Below, piece by piece: positions 34,414 through 44,199 of a stretch of DNA of 64,000 nt. The notes under the pieces are model-generated. The model was not told the DNA's origin and made no database searches. It worked only from the letters and a program-made list of their open reading frames with translations. Positions within the stretch are counted from its first letter, which is position 1; each line of letters starts with the position of its first letter. The position numbers and the translations under genes were made by a program. Source of the stretch: Astropecten irregularis (Eukaryota > Echinodermata > Asteroidea > Paxillosida > Astropectinidae); NCBI GenBank assembly GCA_963971285.1, contig OZ020247.1:7646614-7710613 (forward strand), written 5' to 3'.

Positions 34414-35385
34414 CTAGCAAAATACCAAATCTCCAAACAGGACGTCTGCAGCTATCTGGAACATAGAAATGTCGTAGTCTGTGGCATCGTCATACTTCTC
34501 GGACTCCAACCAATACGCCACCCTGTACATCTTGTCTTTTAATTTTTCGAATTTTGCACTGTACACAACTCCTTAATGCTTGGTTTATCACACGTGGAGG
34601 TGTTTTCAGGTTTTTCCTAAGTTCCCGGATCTTCGTCTGGTATTTATGCACAAGATTGGCTTTTGAAGTAGAAACAAACTCCAATCGTTTCTTGAGTTGC
34701 CGCTTTCTAGGTGTAAGGACTTCAGTACTTGTTCTTGTTGATAGACCAGACGTTGATGGAGTAGGATTGGGAATGGCAGCCGCTGATGTTGCTGCATTTA
34801 GATCAGGGTCATCATCACTGCAGGCTGCTTTCTCTGCAAGTTTGTCACTACTTCTCTCTTCCCTTCCATCAGGTATCGAGGGCTCAGACTGTGAAAGAGG
34901 CAGACTGTCAGTGTGACTTTCCTCAGTGTCATCAACAATCTTTCTTTTCTTCACTGGACTTGTGGTGGATGTTGGAGTTTCAAGGTCTCGATTGTCAGAT
35001 GGTGGGGTGTCAGTTGAAGAAACATGAAGATCGCCTCCTTGGAGGTAGAAGATTCTATCACAAATACTTGTAAATGCGTCCATTTCATTTGGATCGGTCA
35101 GCTTTTTATACTTTGAAAGAGTATGCCTGACAAGAGTTTGCACCATTGAGAAGACAGGAGCAGAGGAATAACCTTCTATATGAGATACTGAGAGAAATGA
35201 GATTCCAGCTGCCTCCCAGTTTGTGTCAAACTTCTGTCAAATGAATTGAACAAGTAGAGGACATGTCCATTTTTCAAATCCCCCAGCGACTCAGGCAGGA
35301 CAGAATAGAGTGAGTCCAGATGGGTTCTACCAATACCAGGCGACACATTGAAAACACGCCGTTGCTTCTTTTTTGATTTTGGCAT
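34414..35385 (-). pseudogene. Unrecognised intronless gene broken by two frame changes
   Basis: The minus strand carries three open segments that read on from each other in different frames. First is a Met-start basic segment (MPKSKKKQRRVFNVSPGIG, HLDSLYSVLPESLGD). From about 35225 comes KFDTNWEAAGISFLSVSHIE to a long acidic Ser/Thr/Pro linker with PVKKRKIVDD, then a coiled-coil-like basic segment (RKRQLKKRLEFVS, TKIRELRKNLK). From about 34568 comes YRVAYWLESEKYDDATDYD to a stop. The first change could be an acceptor (CATTTGACAG) instead of a deletion; the second has no room for an intron. The layout looks like a transposon-derived or lineage-specific DNA-binding protein, but I recognise no family. 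Confidence 0.5.
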
Positions 35386-37175
35386 CCTCAAGGGTTAAGC
35401 TAAGCCTAAGACTATAAAAATAAGTAGATTTTGATGTAGTAGAATGAAGAAAGGATAAAGAAATAAAATTCAAACTATCACTAATTACCTTACTTTGCTT
35501 AATGAATATGCTTTAATTTTATGAACAAAATTTCCCTCCAAATTTGATAAGAAACAAAACAGTAACCTTGAAAATATGGAGAAAATTCAGGTTCGATCAT
35601 AAAGAAGACAATCAATGCATAAACAAGGAATTGCCTCTACTTCCGTAGTCAAAAATAAACTTGAAAATAATCCCTTTCAGTATTAGTTAACTGCAAATAC
35701 TGATTGTCCCAAATTACTTATTTTAATCACGGAGACATCAAATCATTCTTCCCAAGTCAAACAGTTCAATGTTTACATATGCAAATGAGTAGTTTAAGCA
35801 CACTATGCCGGTGTACGTACGTCACTACGTGTGGGCTGATGGGTCAATTTCCACCGCTGATCATGTGTTTAAAATCCACAAACATCCTCCCTCTGTGTCA
35901 TTACAATTATCATTTAATGCGATATCTTTACAAAGTAATATCTCATTTATCACTTTTGTCTATTTTGTGTCGTGACAATCAATATTGTTGCCTCAAAAAT
36001 CAAACGAAAATTAGAGGTATGACAAGCTATGACGGTGTGGTTTCACATTAATTCTGTGTGTACACGTTCACGTGCACCATGCATCACACACACAACACAC
36101 GACCGGTCCGGCTCGGCAAAATCATTCAACAACGTACGTTCAGCAATCAGGCCACTGACATCCGGGACAAAAAAATCACACTTCTGATCGTCAGATTTCA
36201 CCAAAATTTCACAACAAGGTAGTTGAAATATCACTTTATCATACTGTATACCTTTTAATATTGTATGAACATCCGATCTATGAATAGGAGAGGGCTGAAT
36301 GTGACCAAACAATTCGAGTCGATCGCACGATCGCAAGGAGCTACGAATCCGATTTTTGTTTCCACAGGATTTTAGAATGAGTCTTCAACTACACAATATC
36401 GATGACGTATGAAGAAATCCCCCCCCGGCAGCCAATCAAAATGCCGCATTTGTAGGGGAGTCCCCTCAGCAGGGCTACACGGCCGCGCAAGCGCATAGGA
36501 CATTTCTGGCCAACGCACAGTGCATGGATTGTAACGTACCTACATGTTACACTTTAAGTTATAATGTTTTTCTTTCCTTTTGGCCTTTTTTAAGTCGGTA
36601 TCAATCAATGTAACACACGAGTATTCCCTTACAGGCATTTCTATAAACATTATTCATGTATTTATTAATCTATTCCTTCTGACGAAGCACATTTTGATAA
36701 TGACGCATTCAATTCACCTTTGTCTGTCATGTCTAGTTTATTGTCCCCGCAGGATTTGAAGTATATTCCCGATGATGGCAGTCCAAAATCGTCCGCTATT
36801 TCAAACCGCAAAACCACCAAAGAAACAGACATGTGGAAGTTCCAAAACGCGACTGGCTTTCGTCTAAATAGTTACATCTTTGCAAAAGGTTCCATTTATA
36901 ACACAGAAGCAGTTCAAAATGCCATGGAAAGTTGAGATAATCAGTCCGGTAGAGTTTGACAGAAATCCATGTTTTCAATCCAGGGACGACAAGGTAATCA
37001 GATGCAATTCTGCATTGTGTGCGTAACACACAAATTGCCATGCATTGAGTCTAGGTACCAGATTTCACTACGCAATAATAATAATAATCAATAGAGGGCG
37101 GGCTATAAATAAATTGACCGGGGAAAAAAAATTATATGACGAGTGACGCATGACAGATAATAACAATAATTTTTT

Positions 37176-37280
37176 ATAGGTAGTATCATCATACTTTGGT
37201 AGCATAACAAAACAGAAATGTTCACAGATTTACCTATAACTTACAGGGTATAAAGATGGAAAAGAAGTAGAAGAAAGTCT
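37176..37280. mobile_element. Truncated MITE-A fragment
   Basis: GGTAGTATCATCATACTTTGG plus the family subterminal sequence (TTCACAGATTTACCTATAAC), then broken. Confidence 0.6.
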
Positions 37281-37553
37281 TGGAAGTCTCGGAGATTTCA
37301 TTTACATAGAATTGAGACATACATGTATGTGACTTTTGTGGATGGATAATAGTGAATCATACACGGATTAGACACAAGTCTATCAATCAATTAAGACAGA
37401 AATGTCGTGATAAACAAATTGTGTGTTAAGCAGGGCTGTGAAATTTGCCCCCGATAAATTGACAATACCTGGTATTAAATAACAATTATCAATTTTGTTA
37501 CATCATAATTATTTGGTGTGAAACACGCAGCTTGCGTCTTCCACAAGAAGTAT

Positions 37554-37875
37554 TTTAAAGGTAGTATCATACTGTGGTACTGGTAGCCATACAGAAACAG
37601 AAATCTTCAGAGATTTACCTATAACTTACAGGGTATAAAGATGGTGATGGTAGAAACATACCGTTAAGATTATTCTGCCTAAAATGCTGAATTTATCCAG
37701 AAAAAAAGAGTGAAACCAATACAATGACCAAAAACAATGTTGATCTTTTAAAAATAGCGGTGAAAAGACATAAGAAAAAACGTGGGCATTTTTCATTGTG
37801 TTCGCAAATCGTAGGCACCGTATGGGACTGAACATTAATTTTCACAGGTTGACTGTTCCTGTATCTTCCATGATA
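37554..37875. mobile_element. MITE-A copy, right end lost
   Basis: TTAAAGGTAGTATCATACTGTGG through the core to TGACTGTTCCTGTATCTTCC. Confidence 0.7.
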
Positions 37876-37965
37876 TTTTAATGTAACTATAACGAAGGAA
37901 AACCTGGTGCATGCTAGCAGAAGCAATGCAAACATCCCCTCGTATGTATTATTATACAAGTATAT

Positions 37966-38315
37966 GTTAAAGGTAGTATCATACTTTGCTTTTTATCAAA
38001 GAAATACAGATTCATGGGCAAAAATACCAAGACAGCTACATGTACAGTAACAGTCATCTGTAAAAAAAAATATCAGTCCCATACGTTGCCCACCTTTTGA
38101 GAAAACAGTGAAAAACGGCCACAGTATTTCTTAAGTGTTTTCTCTTTTATTTTTGATCTTTTAAAAGATCAAAAAGATTTTCGGTCGTTGTTTTACAAAT
38201 TTCTGGATAAATACACCACTTCATCAGGCGGAAACATTTTAACAGTATGTTTCTACCGTGAACATGTGAAAATTTCCGTTTTTGTTCCTTGACAAAGTAT
38301 GATACTACCTTTAAG
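37966..38315. mobile_element. MITE-A copy, complete
   Basis: TTAAAGGTAGTATCATACTTTGC to ACAAAGTATGATACTACCTTTAA, with TTAA at both ends. Confidence 0.85.
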
Positions 38316-38319
38316 TCAC

Positions 38320-40650
38320 TCAATCACTTCACTCGATTTTTAACGAGGAAACAGCATTAGCCATGAGTCATTCAAGTTCTTGTAGAATTGTTGTGTTTTA
38401 TTGACATTTGGTTTACCATAATTACATGTCTTTTTATGTCCTTTTTCATAATTCTATATTAATTACATTTTTTGCCTTACCCAAAAAACATCAATCTTAC
38501 TTCTGTCATAATAATTATGCCAGAGCAAACTCAGAGAGATGAGAATCTGAGGAACAAAGTCAAATACACTATTGATACAGTATTGAGGGTATCTTGCATG
38601 TTAAGGAAGATGAACAATAATAGCTTGTTTGGCTAATCAAAGTCAAAAGGGCAATTCCATGAAAACAGGAACATGGTCTTCAAAATTGAAATTACATTTC
38701 TCAAGCCAAACATCAACTTTACTTGTTGTGCATAACCAAATGTGTATGGAATAGATATTCATTTATTCCCATCATAAAAAATAAATAATGAATAGGCCTA
38801 TATAGGAGTATATTGTGTTAGTAAGTAGTGCAAATGTAACAACCAGTCACTTGCTTCATTTTAAAATCAGTATTCAATGGAATTATTCACTTTTCTATCG
38901 TCAGATATATACCCTTTCATATCAAAGTACATTTTAACTATATTACATGTACTTCATCTTGCTCATAAAGTTATCAGAAAATCTTAAAGGTTTGATGTTT
39001 GATGTTTTTCTTATCACACTTTTATCTGTTGGATTTGAAATCTGGCAATTAATTTTCCTCCTTCTGGATATGACAAATAAAATAGGAACCATGGGATATA
39101 CCAAGATGCACCCACACAGGAAAACATAGTAGCTACCAAAACCTGTAACAAAAGGTACCCAAGCACATGTATAACAAAAGTTACTGTGCCAAACCTAAGC
39201 ATACGTGTTATGCCTATGACTTGCATGAAACTTAATAAATCAACATACAACTATAGAATGCAATGTTTAACGTGGATTTTCCCCTCAATGAAATTTGTTT
39301 ACTGTATTGTCTTGCAATTTGTAATATTTGTTTGGGGAATACAGCATAAAGAATAGATGTAGTTTCAGTGCCAATGTAATTTTTCAATCAGTAGATTCAG
39401 CACATCTTTCCAAACAGATTTGAAAACAAATCTTAAATTTCAAATGTCAGTCTTCTCAATTCTTTTCTTTCAAAAGAAAGTAAGCATGCTTATAAAGCAC
39501 AATAGATACAGTGCCAAAAGTATATGAAATGTCGAGCTTCACACATGTGTGTATGTCACACAGATCCATTCATTGCACACGACCATTTAAAACAACTAAG
39601 ACATTTAAACAACAACAAAAAGGTAGAATAGAAGCTCCCCATTAAAGATAATAATTTATCATACATTTAAAACTGTTTTTACCATATCAAACAACAACAC
39701 TCATTAAGGGCAATGGTTCGTCATTTTTAAAAAGTTTTGAATGTAACAAAATTAATACTTAAATTTGAAGATACAAAAAGAATAAAAAAACATTTCATGC
39801 CTGAATGGAGCAGGATAAATATTCAAACCTTTTCACGGGACACATTTTTTTATATAAACAGCCCGAGAGAAACACTGTTCAACCAATCATGCATAAATGC
39901 ACACATTCTCAGACAACAGACATTTGTAATTGTTCACATGTTTTTCACCATGGAAATATCATTTGAAAACAAAATGTTCAATGAAAATCATCTGGTTATC
40001 CTGTAATTCTACCAGAAATAACATCAGTTCTTTTGTCAGTTTGTTGTGAGAGATTTATGTTACTTCTTCCCAGACCGTACATTGCACAGCATCAAAGAAA
40101 AAAAGTCACTCACAACTATGACGTTCCATAAGCATTTTTTGCCTTGAAATCTTTAAAAACTCCTTTGGAGCATTTCCATAATAATAGCACATATTGATAT
40201 CTCTCTCTATTACATATATATATGGGCGGCAAACATGTACATGATGGTCAGGAATGTGTAGACATTGCTCTGTCTAGTAAACTTGACAATGATAATAAAA
40301 ATAATAATAACCAGCATTTAAAACAATCTTTTTTAGTAAACTAAACCACAGTGCTTACAAATGAAAATTAAATACATGCAATATTACATAAACTAAATAC
40401 ACACAAATAAATCTGTATCATTATTACTGGTGGAACAGGTAGGATTTGAGTTTTTTCTTAAATTGATCCCATGATACTGCACTTTGAATGTAAGAGGGCA
40501 GATTGTTCCACTCCTTTGCTACAGAGACTGTGAATATTCTGTCACCAGCTTGATTGTGGGTAGGTGGAAAAGTCAGTCAAAAAGGATTAGAACTTGAGCA
40601 TAGGTTTGGTCTAGAGGGAAAATACGGCAGAAACAATGCTAATGAAAGAG
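38320..40650. other. AT-rich gene-free stretch
   Basis: Long AT-rich sequence with no supported exon, inverted repeat or RNA gene. It could include 3' untranslated or intronic DNA of an unseen gene, but nothing in it shows this. Confidence 0.4.
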
Positions 40651-40658
40651 TTAAAAGT

Positions 40659-40790
40659 AATGGGAGACTTTTGGGAATCAGTCTTCGAGTCAACATCGCA
40701 CGCGCACCCAATTGTGAGCATACGCGCGCATACCGGTACTCACAATTGCGTGCGCTGTTGACTTGAAGACCGATTTTCAAGTCTTCCATT
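40659..40790. mobile_element. Short palindromic MITE, GGGAGACTTTTGG family
   Basis: AATGGGAGACTTTTGGGAATC mirrors GATTTTCAAGTCTTCCATT, with GTTGACTTGAAGAC/GTCTTCGAGTCAAC inside. Confidence 0.7.
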
Positions 40791-40807
40791 GTGCATGCAT
40801 TACAAAG

Positions 40808-41164
40808 CAGTGTTGTAGTAGAGTACTTTTTGATGAGTACGAGTATGAGTATTTTGTCATGAGTATGAGTACGAGTACGGGGATTTTTTTTCTTGTGAGT
40901 ACGAGTAGGAGTATGAGTACTTTTCCATGAGTACAAGTATGAGTACGATTACTTTCTCGTACAAAAATAAGCGTACAAAAATAAGCGTTAAAAGCAAAGT
41001 TCTTTAATTTACACATACACGTACATGTTAATTAGGTAAGAGTATGTGTACAGGGCTTTTTTCTTGTGAGTACGAATACGAGTATGAGTACATTTCCATG
41101 AGTAGGAGTACGAGTATGAGTACAAAAAAAGTACTAAAGTACAAGTACGAGTACTACAACACTG
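40808..41164. mobile_element. Inverted-repeat element filled with GAGTAC microsatellite
   Basis: CAGTGTTGTAGTAGAGTAC mirrors GAGTACTACAACACTG. Most of the interior is degenerate (GAGTAY)n. The Ser/Tyr/Thr-repeat frames here are artefacts of the repeat. Confidence 0.7.
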
Positions 41165-42091
41165 ATACAAAGTATTAGAAGCAATTATCAAAGCATTATC
41201 AGAAATATGTATTACGGAAATTATCATAACACCACACCCCATACAAACTCCTACAAGATACAGCAAGAATTGAAGGCTTCAGGGTTGCGTTGCTTCCGTC
41301 AGACTCCAATAGTCAGACTTCACAAGAGATTGTTGGATTCAATCAGGGAACAGGCCAATCTGTCAATTCTTGTTGGTGTTTCTGTGGTGATAATTGAAAG
41401 CATTCAATTTGTTAAGGATGAATCATGAAATTCTATCCACCTGAAAAACAGTCAATCATTGTATTTGATCCTGATAGCCACACTTCAAAGAACAAGGCCT
41501 CAGTGACATTAGAGCTTGATTTCATTTGAACCTTTTTATATATATATGGATGACAGTGATGAGATTGCCCTCATCACAAGAAAACTGCATCCACATCTTG
41601 TCTAAAAACATACTCTGAAAATCTCCTTTATTCCACAATCACATTATGGTGCTTCACAATACCTAAGCACCTTGACAGACTCTGAGATCTTCACATACTC
41701 TCTATGTTCCAACTGACTTTCTGAATCTTCCCCACAGTAGTGTGACTCAAGTGGGTAGAGAATACTTACCAAAAAAAAACATCTACATATGCATATTCCC
41801 CTAGTGTCGTTAGATAATAGGCTAAGTTTGATCAACTGGAGTGAGCCCTCTATTCCCACAATGCCCAGAGGTGCCGCGCACGTCGGTAATCTCCCTTCTT
41901 TTTCGAAAGCTATCTCTTGCAGGAGCCTTAATGTGGGGAGACTAGGTGCGGGCGGGAGTATTATTTGGGTAAATATTCACCAGTAGACTCAACCCACACC
42001 ATTGTGGTTCAGTTCTTCTCACCCAAATAACATCTACATATGCAGAGTAGCACCATTATGCGAAGGTGGGAAAAGGCGATAATACACAAGC

Positions 42092-42561
42092 CTAAGACCA
42101 TTGGTCACAGGAAGCAATGTCACCCACCTTAACTGATGATCCTGGCTGTATTGAGGGAGCATCCCTTAAGGTGTTATTTAGACCTCTGGAGTTTGCTGCC
42201 GTCAGCTCAGTCCTGCTTGGGATGCCCTCTGACTGCTGCACAGCCCTCAGGTAGCACGAGGAGAATTTGGCACAAGAGTTTGTCGGAAGGGACTCCAGAT
42301 TGGGATCCGATCTGGGCACGAAGATGTCTGGCGGGTCAAATGAGGACTGATTCTTAGTTATGAAACCCAACTGCTGGGACAAATCGCACCCCACTGGGTG
42401 CCAAGCAAATATGTCCCTCTGGCCTCTGCAATAGTTAACGTTAGAAGCTCACTCCCTCGGCATGATGTTGTGACTGCTAGGAGGAACGCAAGCTTTATTG
42501 TCATGTGTAGCACTGATGCCTGACCAATGGGTGTATCTGTGGATATATTAAATGAAAACAT
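42092..42561 (-). pseudogene. Decayed tyrosine recombinase (integrase) fragment
   Basis: Tyrosine recombinases cut and rejoin DNA in DIRS/Ngaro retrotransposons, Cryptons and related elements. The minus strand reads IKLAFLLAVTTSCRGSELLT, which has the box-I form LLA-(x)-R-x-SEL with the first catalytic Arg. After a frame change near 42390, FITKNQSSFDPPDIF and YLRAVQQSEG resemble the following part of the fold (FxxKTQ, then ALxxYL). The His-x-x-Arg and catalytic Tyr region is not seen. The fragment is short, frameshifted and flanked by duplicated repeats, so it is read as a relic. Confidence 0.55.
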
Positions 42562-42669
42562 GAAAGTTCTTAAAAAGATGAATCATGAAATTCCATCCAC
42601 CTGAAAAACAGTTTAAAATCATTGGAATATATGCTGATGATCTAAAAGAAAAAGAACTCAGAGACAAGG

Positions 42670-43022
42670 GAGTGTATAATACATGATTGGTAAAGGTCAC
42701 AGAACAGCTGCACCGCCTGCACTCACACTTTGTATGATCCAGCATGTGCATGAAATAAAAATTTGAGCTCAATCGGACATCTGAGTCACGAGAAAATAGC
42801 GAAAACCCGACTCAATTTTCATTATAAAACATATAAAGAGATCAAAACTGTTTTTGGTCTTTGTGGTACTACGGTAATTTAAAATACCGGTATACCATTC
42901 CAGGCGAAAATATTTTAACAGAGTGTTTCTATCATCACCATCTTTATATCCAGAAAGTTATACGTAAATATGTGAACATTTCTGTTTGGGTAGGCCTATC
43001 TTACCAATCCTGTACCTTTAAT
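42670..43022. mobile_element. MITE-B copy inside the local duplication
   Basis: GTATAATACATGATTGGTAAAG to CCAATCCTGTACCTTTAA, with the shared core TCACGAGAAAATAGCGAAAAC. Confidence 0.7.
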
Positions 43023-43343
43023 TCAATTTGACCCTCTTTACAAAAATGGATGTCAGTTAAAAGATTGCCCCAATAAAAAGAAAACTGAGTCCAAATCCTT
43101 TATAAAAACATACTACGAAAATGGTGCTTCATGATACCTAAGCACCTTGACAATTACTCTGAGATCTTCACATCCTTTCTATGTTCCAACTGACTTTCTG
43201 AATCCTCCCCCAGTAGTGTGTGTCGAGTCTACAACTAGTTAATACTTCCCCAAATAACAACCATTTGCATATTTCTTTAGTGTCATTGATCATTGGAATA
43301 TATGCTGATGATCTAAAAGAACAAGAACTCAGAGACAATGGAG

Positions 43344-43505
43344 CTTAAAGGTATAATACATGATTGGTAAAGGTCACAGAACAGCTGCACCGCCTGCACT
43401 CACACTTTGTCTGATCCAGCATGTGCAAGAAATAAAAATTTGAGCTCAAATTCACAAGAAAATAGCGAAAACCCAACCCAATTTTCATTATAAAACATGC
43501 AGAGA
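43344..43505. mobile_element. MITE-B copy, truncated
   Basis: TTAAAGGTATAATACATGATTGG and about 150 further bases, broken after TTATAAAACATGCAGAGATC. Confidence 0.65.
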
Positions 43506-43587
43506 TCGGGCAAAAATGCTGCAACCTGAGAAACAGTACATAGGAATTACTGAAAGAGGATGAGTATTTTTAATTAATATAATTACC

Positions 43588-43765
43588 AAATAATCACAAG
43601 GGAAACTGAATTTTAAGTCTTTGAAAAGCGAACAAAGAAAAATTTAGCAGAGCGGGATTCAATAAACCAGCAACCTCTGGAGTACCATACCAGCGCTCTT
43701 AACCAACTGAGCTATTAAGGAATTCACCGACATAGGACTGGGTAGCTCAATTGACCAAAAAACGG
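43588..43765 (-). repeat. Diverged tRNA-like repeat arms in inverted orientation
   Basis: CACAAGGGAAACTGA, CGAACAAAGAAAAATT and AGCGCTCTTAACCAACTGAG are the minus-strand arm of the 31-kb array. A short plus-strand remnant (ACATAGGACTGGGTAGCTCA) follows. Confidence 0.5.
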
Positions 43766-44058
43766 AAGTCAAATTTTCCTTCGATTACTTCTCAAAATGA
43801 TCACAAATTCAATAACATATGGGAAACTCGAAATATTATATGCCAGCTATCATGAATGCCAATACTTTTGTTCAGATCGATGAAATGGAAATGAAAATTC
43901 TTTGCTGAATGCTGAATGCTCCAGAAAATGTTTTGTGTGGCTCGCTGATCAAGTTCTACACCTTTTTAAACATTGCCTACAAGTATTAGCATTTAGAAGC
44001 AGCTGTGTGTGACCTAAAAACGTCCCCTTTTCAGCCATAATTATATAACACACCTTAC

Positions 44059-44134
44059 CCAAGTTCTGAGGTGAATCCAGGATGGGGAGCCAGTGATCAT
44101 CTTCAAGGGACCTGGCAGCATCTTCCTTCACATT
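44059..44134 (-). CDS. Orphan exon candidate, unrecognised protein
   Basis: A 76-nt segment between the acceptor AAAATGCATGCAG and the strong donor G|GTAAGGTG. It reads NVKEDAARSLEDDHWLPILD, then SPQNL. The composition looks protein-like and both splice sites are good, but I recognise no family and find no adjacent exon. The candidate is on the minus strand between BRAP and the right-hand gene. Confidence 0.35.
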
Positions 44135-44199
44135 CTGCATGCATTTTAAAGAAATGTAACAACATTTGGCTCACATCACACAGAGGACCAGGTCTCAAA

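Larger units (their letters stand above)
41421..43345. repeat. Local duplication, units at 41421-41830 and 42577-43345
   Basis: AATCATGAAATTCTATCCACC and CTAAGCACCTTGAC, then CTATGTTCCAACTGACTTTC, recur in the same order and strand near 42577 and 43141. In the second unit a MITE-B copy splits the sequence. GGAATATATGCTGATGATC is itself present twice (42624 and 43292). Confidence 0.6.

Noticed and set aside
36043-36336. Minus-strand frame KVIFQLPCCEILVKSDDQKC, possible BRAP first exon or gene upstream of the broken gene
   Set aside because: It does not match the BRAP N-terminus, has no clear splice donor in phase, and no family is recognised.
41207-41428. Tetraspanin-like C-terminal segment (LRCFRQTP ... 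ILVGVSVVIIESI)
   Set aside because: The hydrophobic stretch and a preceding Cys recall tetraspanins, but there is no CCG motif, no other exon, and it adjoins a microsatellite element.
41755-41990. Spliceosomal snRNA, suggested by AATACTTACC
   Set aside because: The downstream sequence does not match the U1 stem-loops or an Sm site, and the segment is part of a local duplication.
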